A DNA stretch of 64,000 nucleotides, from NCBI GenBank assembly GCA_036873135.1, contig JAPTYO010000007.1, positions 3,144,763 to 3,208,762 of the forward strand, written 5' to 3'. The notes under the pieces are model-generated. The model did not search any database and was not told where the DNA came from. It was given only the letters and a program-made list of their open reading frames with translations. This DNA comes from Clarkia xantiana subsp. parviflora. Taxonomy: Eukaryota > Streptophyta > Magnoliopsida > Myrtales > Onagraceae. The translations under genes were made by a program, and so were the position numbers. Below are positions 13,915 through 24,935 of the stretch, piece by piece (the stretch's first letter is position 1; each line of letters begins with the position of its first letter).

Positions 13915-14090
13915 TTACATACAAAGCTCCTCCAAAAACAAGAACATAACTAACATGCTAACGGACTTAACAAATCCCACAGTTTCCTTCCGGCCTCTGT
14001 TACACGAAACGCTGCTTCCACTAAAGCATCCCTTCTTCTGCTTAATCCCAACCCCATGATCTTCAAGAACAAACGCTACTGAACAACACA
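13915..14090 (-). pseudogene. Frame-shifted 3' tail of the secreted-protein gene
   Basis: Directly overlapping the stop of the upstream frame, a second minus-strand frame encodes VLEDHGVGIKQKKGCFSG, a Ser/Cys segment and a hydrophobic end (MLVMFLFLE). It reads as the natural continuation of the 174-residue protein, displaced by one reading frame. It would be untranslated unless the frameshift is an assembly error. Confidence 0.55.
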
Positions 14091-15650
14091 CACCAGACAA
14101 ACGGCCCCTTACGAGACCCCACCACCCCGACTCCAACCTCAGTGTGTGTCCTGTTTCTCAACAGAGACAGCATCTTGCTGTCTCTGACAATAACCTCGGA
14201 TAATGCCTCGGATGGTTGCAGGTATTTAGAGTGGCAACCCACGAGCTTCCCTGTGATTGAGCCGAATGTCGGGAGTTCGACCCCACAATTAGGAGCAAAG
14301 ATTTCGGTGAAGTCATCTTCTGTGGGTTTGCAGTTGAGAGTATTGTTGCTGCAGTTTCCTTTGCACAGCTCGGCATACTGCAAAGCCATGCACCCGATTC
14401 CGGGACTGTTGTTGAGGCTGTGGAGCTTTGTGTCTGTCCTGTTTTTGTTGATTATGTCCACAATATCATTTGCTGGGTTTCCTGTTAGAAATTTGAGTTA
14501 AATAAACCAACTGAAGCAGAACAATTTTATAACTAATTCATGTCACTCTCTGTTGTTTTTCAAAGATCAATTTTTTAAGTTTCATAAAAGAACCACAACA
14601 TGCTTTGATTAGTACTAATCAATCAGACGATGATAAGGATTATCAGTGATCAGATAGATACACATGATTTTGATGTTGCCCTTTTGAGAAAGAAAAAACT
14701 TATTTCAAACAATCTGAAGGACTCGGGTCATTGATTTAAGCATAGATATGAAGATGCAAAACAATGATATCATATTTGTTTACTCATCAGCCATATAAAC
14801 AATGGAAGTTAATAAATTTCAGAAACTTTGTTTTTACAATGAAACCTTTTGTAATTTTTTTTTGGTTGTTTCTGTTTTGCTCCCTCTGATTAATTCTATT
14901 CTACCAAGTCACTGCCTTGCTTAATCAGTACTAATCTATTGAATCTATGTTAGTAACTAGGCTGCAGCAACCATAATTAGTAATTCTATAAACAAGCATG
15001 AATGTTGAAGCAATATTCTGACTGAAGAGTGAGCAGCACACACGATCCACAACTGCGCGATACGGTATACATAATAGACAAAAACTGCATTTATACGACT
15101 TACTTAATCATCATTTTGAAAACTGATTGAATAAATGCTAAGCAATTAGTTCTCCATATGGGATATTTGTTATTGGCATTTGGTAGAAAAGTAAGAATAC
15201 ATATAAACTAACACTCTTGGCAAAAAGTAATGGATTCAATTAAGTTGGACATGGCCTGACAAAACTTAAGAAACTCAATGTTTCTGAAAAGAACAGCAGG
15301 CAGCCATGGAATAAGTACTATATCTCATGTTCATATTATTCCTCAATTGGAAACTGAACAAATAATCTAAACCCAGTTCCAGTTACCACAAATGCACCAA
15401 CTTAATAGAAATTCCATGCAATTGATTGTGAACTTTCAAGTTTTAAACTAGATAGGTTGTTCACTATTGCAAATCTGCACTACATAACAAATCTGCACAA
15501 AAAAACCAGCCAAGAGAAGAGGTGATAAGGTAAAATGGGGTTACCATGGTGGGTGTTGGAGCAAACAGGAGATGTAATTAGCAGAAGAAGACAGCAGATG
15601 AAGAACATCCAGGCGCAAGAAGAGCAGCTAAAGCGATAATCGAGTCCCAT
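14063..15650 (-). CDS. Secreted Cys-rich plant protein of unknown function, probable 3' frameshift
   Basis: Two exons. Exon 1 (15650-15545) encodes a signal peptide of about 30 residues (MGLDYRFSC... with the hydrophobic core FFICCLLLLI). A GTAACC donor and a TTTCTAACAG acceptor join it in frame to exon 2 (14481-14063), giving 174 residues. The mature part has GIGCMALQYAELCKG, FAPNCGVELPTFG and FVWCVLFSS with regularly placed cysteines and N-glycosylation motifs (NRT, NNT). It resembles plant proteins annotated as uncharacterised GPI-anchored or 'ferredoxin-like' (a CAP-like fold is possible); that assignment is from memory. The frame stops just after VLFSS, yet a continuation (FVLEDHGVGIKQKKGCFSGS and a hydrophobic tail ending at 13915) lies in a different frame. 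This suggests a small deletion that shifted the frame and removed the C-terminal, perhaps GPI-signal, part. It shares an ~800-base divergent promoter region with the purine permease gene. Confidence 0.7.
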
Positions 15651-16453
15651 TGTAAACTTAGAAGAGAATATAGTATTTGAGAATAGCGAATGTGGAATGT
15701 GGGAGGGGAATGAAACCCTAGCTAGCTAAGTATCGAAGCCAAGATTTAGAGAGTAGAGGTAGAGCTTTATTATCTATCTGGAGAGGAGAGGATGTTTGTT
15801 TGATGAGAACAACTGGGGATTTGGAAAGGAGACATTTTTTTTGCCGGGGAAAGGAAAGGTCAGTGAAGTGGGGCACTCCGCAGATTAAGGACAAAAGTAG
15901 CCAGGGGAGAGTGTTCTTGATTTCACCCTCTCTTCTCTACTCTACTAGCCGTTAACTCTAATTTACATCGAAATTTAATTCGGTTTACCGTGATCACCAA
16001 ATTAATACTTAATTTATATGTTTCTTTGGCGAAGCTAAACATCATGTCACATGTGGGTCAATTATATTATTCTATGCAACATATTAAAATATTATAGAGT
16101 AGGCATGATAAGTCACATAGTGTAAGTTTCATTTTCCTAGTGACAAATTAACCCCAAGAGAGTTATGACAAATAATCACGAAATATTAACTCTATCAGTG
16201 TAAGTGAGAACCCAATTTATAACTTAATCACCAAAACATGCTAAGAGTATATTTGAGTTTTTACTTGGTAATAATAATCATTCATATTCTTCAAGTGAAA
16301 TATTATAGAAAACAAAAATGCAATTAGCTTACAAAAAAAGTATTTACGTGGTTTGACCTTTTCCATGGCAATAATTGGCAAGTGGTGCAAAACGTAAACC
16401 AATCAGAGGAGATAATTATATTGTACTTAATTTTTTATAGATTTTGTCTCCTC
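15651..16453. promoter_or_regulatory. Divergent intergenic region between two genes
   Basis: About 800 bases separate the minus-strand secreted-protein gene from the plus-strand permease transcript. Its proximal left part is GC-richer with purine tracts and probably carries the leader of the minus-strand gene. The rest is AT-rich. No specific operator is identified. Confidence 0.4.
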
Positions 16454-16461
16454 TATATATA
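16454..16461 (+). promoter_or_regulatory. TATA box of the purine permease gene
   Basis: TATATATA precedes a GC-rich leader exon whose start is expected around 16485-16495. Confidence 0.5.
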
Positions 16462-16489
16462 ATAGATGGATTAATTAAATCTCCAACTC

Positions 16490-16773
16490 CTTCACAGTGC
16501 AGAGCCGCCACCGCGACGCCCTTAATACCACCACTCCACAAAGAAGCAAAGCGCCATCGCCATCAATACCACGCCACCACCACCTCGACGCTGAATTCTC
16601 CAATTCCTTTGACAAACAGCCGGGAGCCGTCCGCAATTTCCGGCTCCGGCGCAGTGTTATGCTACCTACTACGTTGGAGAATCCATCTACAGATTGCGAG
16701 GCTACGATGAATCCGAGCTTAACGAAGTGAGAGGGATACTGGAAGAGCTAGGACAGACCCTAATTGAAATTAG
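16490..16773 (+). other. Probable 5' leader exon of the purine permease gene
   Basis: This GC-rich stretch ends in an excellent donor (ATTAG|GTAAGC at 16773/16774) and is followed by an intron to the acceptor at 17911-17913. It contains upstream ATGs; the one at 16659 opens a 23-codon frame (to 16730) that could act as a regulatory uORF. Another frame reads YYVGESIYRLRGYDESEL onward without any ATG. It looks protein-like, but I do not recognise it and it has no start. The start position given here is approximate. Confidence 0.5.
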
Positions 16774-17235
16774 GTAAGCTATCTTGTTCGATTTGTTCCT
16801 TAATCTTCTGCTTGTTATTCGATCTGGCGTTGAATTGAATTGAGCTCTTGAAATTGGGTAATTGATCAGCTGGTCAGTACATAGCTGATAATATTACAAA
16901 TCAAGATTCGTCCTTGTTGTAGGGCACTGTAACAGGTCGTAACTTACCTACCTAAACGACGGGTCTGTAGATAGCCAAAAAATGAGGGGTCTTTGCTATA
17001 AGGAACTTAACTTTCCTGTTTCCCCCTTTGTCCCTTTCTCTTAAAGAGCATTGCATTATTATCCAAACAGAGTAGGGGCACCATGATTTAATAACTTGCT
17101 TCATAGAATTCCATGATGAGGAGTGCGTCTTTTTCATCTGAGCTTATATGAGAATCAACTTTTTTTTTTCTTTTTGCCTCTATAAATTGAGGACATCATG
17201 GGATTTCAATTTAAATGTCTTACTTCCGTTTGTCA

Positions 17236-17776
17236 CACACTAGTGGTGGCAATTCGTGAATTTGTGTGTTATCGTGCATGTCAATTATCACTTGGTGTTA
17301 CATTTATTGAACACAAACACACACGCACGGTATGCTTATTTTTTCATGTTTTACAAACACAAATTCAGCACACAATTTTTCGTGTGTTCATGTCGTGCTA
17401 TTCTGTTGTGTTAAGTTATTCAATTGTACATCTCTATACGAGATCTTTAAACAAAAATTAAAATAATGAAATTTCATATAACAAAAACCTATGAATTATT
17501 ATGTTAGTTTTCAAAAGTTCTTAAAAACTCTAAAAATTAAACTATTAATTGGAGTTTTAAAAGTTATTAAATAAGATTTGTTCAAAATAGTACTCAAGAA
17601 TTTAATTTAGTGGCACAACTTTTTCATGTTATTGTGTGTGCCGTGTTGTGATACATAAACACGATTACGACACAAAAATTATATCGTGTTCTCGTTCTTC
17701 CATATGCTTGCACAAACACGATTGTTTTCGTCCGTATTTGTGTTGAAGTATTTGTGTTGAACTATCATTACTAGCC
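17236..17776. mobile_element. Decayed hAT-type MITE in the permease leader intron
   Basis: TAGTGGTGGCAATTC at the left and its diverged inverse TAGTAATGATAGTTC at the right bound a stretch rich in CGTGTTGTG and AACACGA words. Related to the intact element at 21353-21622 and to a remnant near 37390-37660. No target duplication survives. Confidence 0.5.
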
Positions 17777-17918
17777 ATACTAGTTATCCACTCAACTTTT
17801 AATGGGTTGAGGGTTTAACCGGTGATTACTTGTAATCGGTTAATAGAGCAATATCGTGAATGAGAATTGATTTATTATTTTTGCTGCATTTGCCAATTTG
17901 GTTATTGTTGCAGACTCC

Positions 17919-20303
17919 ATGGGGCTGTGTGCAACAATTTGCGGAATGCTTTCTGCAGCACAAGGCCCACATGCATTATATTCAGTAGTTGCAGGTATTA
18001 ATAAAGTCGTCTATAACAATAACAACAATCATAGAGAACCATGTAATATGATGTAGTATTTCAGCTTTCATCCATTAACTAGAGTTTAGTAGTTCAAACC
18101 CGTTGAGACGCTGAAAATTGAAAAATGTTTATGGCTAGCACTTTACCCTTTATGGACTGACCCGATGTGAGTGTAGATTAGTCGATGTAGAGAAAGCATA
18201 CTACGGGTGCTGGTTGAATTCCATTTGACAGCTGCAACAATTAGTGAAATGCTATAGGTAGAACAAGTCCCAAATGCATTATATACACTGGTTGGAGGTA
18301 TAAATTAAGACATCTAGAGAGGTTGGTGGACCATGATGAATGAGAAAAAATAAATAGAAAAGCAGGTTAAAGAGGTAGAGACAACCTTTTGCTTGTCGTT
18401 AGTAAAATGTTCTGTTTAATTTTATGGTTTTGAAAATGTCTGAGCCCGGGCTTGAACCGGGGACCTCTAGTGTGTGAGACTAGCGTGATAACCAACTACA
18501 CCACCCAGATAACTATGTGAATTGTGATAGAGATCTAATTATATTAGAACTGCAAAGGAGCCGTGCGCTTGGAGCAGCATTTTGTTCATTTGCATGAAGT
18601 ACCCGTTGATCTAGCGACTATTGTTTTTGCCGACATTTGTGGTCATTCTGAGAATAGACGTGTTCTGTCTAATTCTGTGTAATTGTTTGACTAGTTGTAC
18701 TGATTTTCCTTTCATTCACCAAAAAAATAATATTAGAACTGCAAACCTCCCAGTGTGATACTACACTTCTTGTGCTCTTGAGTATTCAAAATTCATATTC
18801 GTATCAGAGATCTTAGCAGTTTTACTTTCTCCACATATATTGAACTGAAGTTTTCACTGTAAATGTACTCTGGTATGTATCAAAATCGACTTGTTGAATT
18901 CTGTTTATATGTAAGGTGCTTGACACTGAGGAATGTTTTGAGAGCAAACAATTTCAATGTTGTCTGCAACTCCAGAATTGCGCAATTGCTGTATGTAATA
19001 ATAATCTTAGTTTCCCCCCGGAAAGAGTTGAAAATATTGCAGAAGCTTTTTTAATACATCTTATGAAAAGATGAGCAATTCTAATTTGGCATGAGATCAA
19101 ATTGCAATAGCATATACTTCATGTACTCTTTTCTAGGTTAGATTGTGTTTTCTTCCTCTAGACTTTATGATCAGATTGTTTATGGTCTCATTCAATTTCT
19201 TGATGACAGATACAGAAGAACCAATCATGACCGAAGACCGAGCACTGACCAGACAATTACACTTGACAAAACTCGCACGATGGAAGTGGTGGATTTTGGT
19301 AGGAATCAACATATTCTTCCTAGTTGCAGGCCAATCCGCTGCAGTAATCCTCGGCAGATTTTACTATGACCAAGGTGGAAACAGTACATGGCTTGCAACC
19401 CTCATTCAAACCGCCGGTTTCCCTATCCTCTTGATTCCTTACTTCCTCATTCGACCATCCTCTCAAAATTCTCCCTCAAACCACACACCTCCAATCAAAA
19501 CCCTAATTGTAATCTATTTTGCCCTAGGAGTCCTCATCGCAGGTGACAACATGCTGTACTCTGTAGGACTATTATACCTCTCTGCCTCTACATACTCGCT
19601 CATCTGCGCAACCCAGTTAGCCTTCAATGCAGTTTTCTCCTACTTCATAAACTCCCAGAAATTCACATCCTTAATACTCAACTCGGTTGTCATCCTCACC
19701 TTCTCCGCGTCCCTCATTGCAGTCAACGAGGACTCTGGCGGGCCCGCAGGAGTCTCCAGGTGGAAATACTTTGTCGGCTTCATATGTACAGTTGGCGCAT
19801 CTGCGATTTACTCCCTTCTGCTCTCCCTCATGCAGCTCACCTTCGAAAAGGTGATAAAAAAGGAAACTTTTTCTGCAGTTCTTGAAATGCAGATATATAC
19901 GTCACTTGTCGCCACATTGGTGTCCACTGTGGGTCTCTTTGCAAGTGGGGAATGGAGAACTCTTCATGGAGAAATGGAGGGTTTCGGGAAGGGAAGCGCT
20001 TCGTATGTGCTGACAGTGGTGTTTACAGCTGTGACGTGGCAGGTATGTTCTGTGGGAGTGGTGGGTTTGATCTTCATAGTGTCGTCGTTGTTCTCCAATG
20101 TGATGAGTACCGTGGCTTTGGCGGTTACACCGATCGCTTCGGTGATTGTTTTTCATGATACGATCAATGGGGTGAAGGTGATTGCTATGATGCTGGCTTT
20201 GTGGGGGTTTGCGTCGTATATATATCAGAACTATCTTGATGATTCTGAAGTTAGGAAAGCTGCGGTTGATGAGAATGGGGTTGTTGATGGTAGCTGCTGC
20301 TGA
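17919..20303 (+). CDS. PUP11: Purine permease, PUP11 type
   Basis: Model: ATG at 17919 in exon 17914-17994 (ends TTGCAG|GTATTA), joined to 19210-20303 (acceptor GATGACAG), giving 389 residues. The body is a typical plant PUP of the drug/metabolite transporter superfamily with about ten membrane spans. Blocks include LARWKWWILVGIN, LVAGQSAAVILGRFYYDQGG, DNMLYSVGLLYLSASTYS, SLICATQLAFNAVFSYFINS, FEKVIKKETFSAVLEMQIYT, SLFSNVMSTVALAVTPIAS and the ending LWGFASYIYQNYLDD. It closely resembles Arabidopsis PUP11 as I remember it. Expected role: proton-coupled uptake of purine bases and possibly cytokinins at a membrane. The 25 residues from the first coding exon are not a known PUP N terminus. Translation could instead begin at the in-frame ATG in EEPIMTED, or, if the intron is retained, at 19167. 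The membrane core is not in doubt. A tRNA gene and a degenerate copy of the first coding exon lie in the last intron. Confidence 0.88.
18100..18200. repeat. Dispersed repeat fragment in permease intron
   Basis: TATGGCTAGCACTTTACCCT followed by GGACTGACCC closely matches a fragment at 23876-23906 (GACCAGCACCTTACCCC...GGGCTGACTC). The element type is unknown; it is a shared plant-repeat word at two places in the window. Confidence 0.4.
18229..18312 (+). repeat. Degenerate duplicate of the first coding exon of the permease
   Basis: GCAACAATTAGTGAAATGCT...AATGCATTATATACACTGGTTGGAG|GTATAA mirrors the exon 17914-17994 including the splice donor. The copy has TCCATT where the original has TCCATG, so it lacks the start codon, and it carries an in-frame TAG. 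It is probably unused. Confidence 0.65.
18437..18510 (-). tRNA. tRNA-Val (CAC)
   Basis: A 74-base cloverleaf on the minus strand: D-arm TGGTGTAGTTGGTTATCA, anticodon arm CTAGT-CTCACAC-ACTAG with anticodon CAC, and T-arm CCCGG-TTCAAGC-CCGGG. The acceptor strands ATCTGGG/CTCAGAC pair except at the first position, where A replaces the usual G and leaves an A-C mismatch. TTTT follows at once (18433-18436), a Pol III terminator. It lies antisense inside the last intron of the permease gene. The mismatch may lower function, or the gene may be a slightly decayed copy. Confidence 0.9.
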
Positions 20304-20734
20304 AGATTGATATTGGAGTTGTTAATCTGCAAGTGTAGATAATATTTTATTGATACGATTAGGAGTAATATCATTTTGGTCCCCGTTGATCAGTTGTGGG
20401 AAGAACCAGCAGCATAATACTAAGGTTTTGAAGTTATGAATAATTGCGTGGCCAAAAAGAAGTTGATGCATAATTGCTGAACATGCATTTTATATGTTTC
20501 AATTCAATACACTTAACGTGTTTATTTTATGTTTACTTTACATGGTTATTTGTTCTAATATATTATAGTATTTTTTTACTGGTTGTTGTCGGGACTCTTT
20601 AGGAGATATTTCAGAGGGCAATATGAGTAATATGCTTATTTCACTTCACGTTTAAAGTAGTATTCTTCGTGCTATGGATTAACCTACAACAGAGTTTTGA
20701 GTATTATAAATATTTGAGTTATCAGTCTTTTAGT

Positions 20735-21182
20735 CCATGATATTTGAGTTATCAGTCTTTTAGTTTTGGTCTTTCTGTTACATTCCGTTTATATTTTCCG
20801 TTAAGTAACATGTGCAAGTAACGTGATCCACTCTAAACTTTTAATTTTGTTCAATTTTTAGTCCCTCTAATACTTCCCTAACTCTTTTTTTGTTCAATTT
20901 AGTCCCAAATTTTTAAAATTGACAACTAGGTCCAATTGACCCAACCCCAGGGCTGTGTCCGACCACGGTCGGGGTCGCCGGACCCAGGCGACCCCAACTG
21001 GGATCGACCCAGCCCTGGGCTAGCCCAGGGCTGGTCCAATTGGACCTAGTCCAATTGGGGGCGAGTTGACACCAAAACTAGAAAAATATGTAAATATATG
21101 AGACCAAAACTAGGCAAAAAAAACATTATAGACCAAAACTCAAAAGTCGTCAAACATCATGGACCCAAAGACTTGTTAACCT
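20735..21182. mobile_element. Foldback MITE, same family as 5161-5666
   Basis: Right end (CATGGACCCAAAGACTTGTT, AACCT) mirrors the left end (AGTCTTTTAGTCCATGAT). Shared words: ACATTCCGTTTA, GTGATCCACTCTAAAC, AATTTAGTCCC. A GC-rich self-complementary centre (20943-21040) contains GCCCTGGGCTAGCCCAGGGC. The left side has an internal 29-base tandem duplication (ATATTTGAGTTATCAGTC...) at about 20710-20765. Confidence 0.75.
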
Positions 21183-21352
21183 AAATATTTTTCAATTTAC
21201 AAAACTTGACGGAGTCTGATTACTCTAATTAAGATATTTAATGTTGATAGACGCACTGAATGATTCGATCTGTGTTATTTCACTAAGTCCAATAAATTTT
21301 TAGACTAAAGCATCCCTCAAATCCATCCACCTTTGGACGAGAGAAAAGTTAC

Positions 21353-21622
21353 TAGGGCTGGCCATTCGTGCGTGTTCGTGTCGTGTTCTGGGGGTCAGCC
21401 CAAACCCAGCCCAACACGGCCCAACATGAAAAATCAACATGAAAAACCTAGAATAAATTGAATAAAAAATCAAATATAAAAAATTTCAAACTAAAATTTT
21501 AAAATTATCGTGTTGTATCGTGCTATCGTGTCGTGCCGTGTCATCAATATCAAACCCAAACCCGTAATTTTCGTGTCGTGTTCGTGTCGGCCCAACGTGC
21601 CGGGCCCAAATTGCCAGCCCTA
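21353..21622. mobile_element. hAT-type MITE with 8-bp target duplication
   Basis: The ends TAGGGCTGGC(C/A)AT are inverted. AAAGTTAC flanks both sides exactly (21345-21352 and 21623-21630), the 8-bp duplication typical of hAT elements. The interior is rich in CGTGTTCGTGTCG words and has no transposase. Confidence 0.9.
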
Positions 21623-22006
21623 AAAGTTACCCCCTCAGTTTTTGTAATATACATTTTTAATATTAAAAAAAATATAATTATTATTCTCAATCCGGCCCTT
21701 TATAATCTTATATTTACCCTTCGTGTTTTTGAGCATCTGCTCAAAGAGTATTGACAAGAAAAAGTGGAATTCATATTGCAATTACATAAATGCAGTACTG
21801 GCGAGACCCTGAATTTTGTGGTGTATTGAATCTCAGTTAATACGAACGTGAAGTCACTTAATGAGTTTGGAAGGGCATTCCCCACCATTCTGGAAACACC
21901 TTCTAGAGGACCACTCTCTAGCTACTTACTACATATATGTGACCTAAGAAATTACATGCATGCAAAATGTTAACACGTATTTGCTTTTATGACCATATTA
22001 TTATTA

Positions 22007-22545
22007 TTAGGTTTAGTAACTAAAAAACTGTCCAAGGTTTACTCTATGTAAAAAATAGGTGTTTGAAGTTTCAAATGTTAAACTGTAGTGTCTAAGGTTT
22101 CATTTTTGTTAAAATGTGGTGTCTCGGTGTGACTACATTAGAGAAGTCAATTCCGACGAAACCGTCTGCCAAATTCGAGCTCCCAGACACACTCCATTCT
22201 CGTCATGTTGCCGGGACCGTCACCTAAGAAGTTGGCCACATCCGCGCAAGTAAATCCTGCTCTATTGTCCTTGGAAAATGGCTCCACACCACTCTTCTAA
22301 AAACTTTTTTTTAATGTTCAATTTTTGGGTGAATTTAAACGATTTTGTGAAAAGTAAAGAGTGATGGATTATGAGTGAGTGGGTGGGTTGATGAAAATAA
22401 TTGAATGGATATGAAAAGACGCGCGGAGACACCAAATTTTAACAAAAATGAAACTTGGGACAGTCCATTTTAACATTTCAAACTTCAGACACTTAATTTT
22501 AACATAGGGTAAACATTGAACATTTTTTTAATTATTAACCCTTAT
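22007..22545. mobile_element. Foldback element with ~120-base arms
   Basis: The left arm (about 22007-22125: CTGTCCAAGGTTTACTCTAT...GGTTTCATTTTTGTTAAAAT) is mirrored by the right arm (about 22424-22545). The GC-richer centre (22130-22420) is unrelated to the other foldbacks and has no clear coding frame. Confidence 0.75.
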
Positions 22546-22717
22546 TATTAATAACCACAATTTTTTTAAAATGAACTCTATATAAAGTATATGATATGTC
22601 ATTTAATTGTGCATTAAATGATTATTTGGCCCAAAAAAAAGCATTAAATCATTAAATTCACTTACCTATATAACTAAATGCAAACCCAGCTACCCACTAC
22701 TACCGACCAGTGTAGAG

Positions 22718-22831
22718 ATGAAGAAGAAGAAGAATGACCACTTCTCAGGTGGCGGTGGCCGTCGGAGACTGAGGAGCTTAATAGAAACCGACATATGCAT
22801 AATATTCCATTTCCACCGTGTGTTAATTTAA
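22718..22831 (+). CDS. Possible 37-residue small protein
   Basis: An ATG about 55 bases after a TATATAA word (22662-22668) opens MKKKKNDHFSGGGGRRRLRS..., a very basic, Gly-rich N terminus in locally GC-rich sequence that stands out from its AT-rich surroundings. I recognise no family and it lacks the DVL/RTFL-type C terminus. It could be a real small peptide, the first exon of a lost gene, or chance. Confidence 0.2.
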   Translation: MKKKKNDHFSGGGGRRRLRSLIETDICIIFHFHRVLI

Positions 22832-24935
22832 ATATTAATTAACTCTATCAAAATGGATGTCACGTCACATATATGAATGAAGGTAGTGATAATGCTTGTT
22901 TGGATTTCAGACCCAATCATTTGCTTTTCACTTCCACTAAGCTACACAAGTGCATGCGCAACTCTATCGTGTCCAATTTTACTTCCTACCCAATTATAAA
23001 CTATTATCGGCTTTTTCTTTATCGAGTATATAATAGGTAGGTTAATTAAATAGAGCAGCTAATTAGCGTAATTATTATTCATCATGACTTCTAATTATTA
23101 TCTTTATATTTCTTAATTTGTATTATTTGAAATTTTGATTTTATTTATAAATAATATTATTATTATAAGATTTAGGATGTTTTGAACAATTTTTAATATT
23201 TTCCGTTTAAAATTAATGAATTTTTTTTTTATGAATGTAACATTTTATTACATCAGGTAGCAATTAGTAGTTAACATAATTTTGGATAGATAGGACAACA
23301 GAGCGTAGAATATATTGGTTTCTCCAACGTACCGATATATTTATTTTGGAAATGTGAACTATATTATAATCCAAAATTAAGCACCGGTTGATTCTAACAC
23401 GTGCACAGACTTTTCTTTTAGAAATCAAACCATATTGAAAAGAGTAAATTCACTAAACAAAGATTTCTGATTTCATGATTGATTATAGTATATATATATT
23501 AATAAAAGCACCTATTTTGGAGTCTTAACCGTAGCATATATTTGATATTAAATTTTTAAAATTTAGTTATTATTACTTTTTAGCGGTCGATGGATTGAAC
23601 TTGAACCTGACTGTATTAGCACGCATGCACGCGCTTAAAGTTGCTTTCTCTATTATTTATTCGACTAAAATCCATATCCGTCCGCACCAACACATGTTGA
23701 GCAAATTTAAACGAGCAACTAATAATTTAAATGACAAACTATTATAGTCTCGACAATGTGACAGATGACAACCACTTATATCAACTGCAACTATTATGTG
23801 GATTAGCTGCTATACTATATGCTCATCTTTTACGATATTTTAGACTTCATATAAATTTTAGAAAAATATTCATGACCAGCACCTTACCCCTTACGGGCTG
23901 ACTCCTGATGGGGGCCCACCTAGGATTACCCCGCGGGAAATAAAAAAAAAAAAAAGTGCAATAATTTTATTTTATTCAAAATGAAGATAAATTTATTTTC
24001 CCGGAAAGAGAAGTCTATTCACGTCAACATTGCCCTATTCCACGGGTCATCGAAACACAACAGAACCTCCCATTTTTTGGACCAAATATTTATTGTGCTT
24101 ATCATCTCATGTCCATTTTACGCACTAGGACATATTGATAGTGCACATACAATGGAGAATCTAGGAGCTCTTTTGGTCCATTCTCTAATTAGCGTGGTCC
24201 AAAAATGCTTATAACTAGATTAAGCGGTCCAATCTTAGTCCCGTTAAATATATTATGTTGGAGAAGTATATATATATTAACTATTAACTTCAAGCCTCAT
24301 TATATTAGTCGATTATATTCATATGCTTATTCCGACATGAAATGATATATTTTAATGGTTTTTTTTATTGAATATTCATCTATTATATTTTTATTGAAAT
24401 AGAGACTAAAAGATTCTATGAAAAAATGCTATGGCCAAGAAAAAGAAATATAAAGTACTCATATGAATTAAATGGAATCTTGATAATTAAAAATTCATCT
24501 TTAAACAAGAAGTTTTGATTACTGCTTATAAAATATTTATTAAAATTGTACTAACATTGGTAAACTACCCAAACGAGTTGATTTTTATAAAGGAAATATA
24601 TAATTAGCACGAACAGTAATTTTATGTTATTACTAACTTATTTGATCTGATATTTACTTGTATATAATAATATAATAATAATATCCTTGATTCAACTCAA
24701 TTCTCAACCTGACGCCAAACATATGTCATGGACACATATATAGAACGTACCTTAATTTTATTGGTAGGTCCCGAGTTTCCATCTTTAATTGATCTCCACA
24801 GAATTGAAATGGATGGATTTGGAGATGATGATGATGATAAGAGGACACCACTAACTACTATCAAGATCTTCTTCAACCACTAAACCCTGTTCTTTCGAAC
24901 GTTGCATTGGGGTGATCAGGTGAAGACACAAAAAT
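22832..24935. other. Intergenic DNA with one repeat fragment
   Basis: AT-rich, with no supported gene. At 23874-23942 a GC-rich fragment (ACCTTACCCCTTACGGGCTG and ACCCCGCGGGAAAT) matches the repeat word in the permease intron near 18130 and ends in a 14-base A tract, which suggests the 3' end of a retroposed element. Confidence 0.45.

Noticed and set aside
14142..14501. Plus-strand frame of 119 codons
   Set aside because: It is antisense to exon 2 of the secreted-protein gene, whose splice sites and signal peptide support the minus strand.
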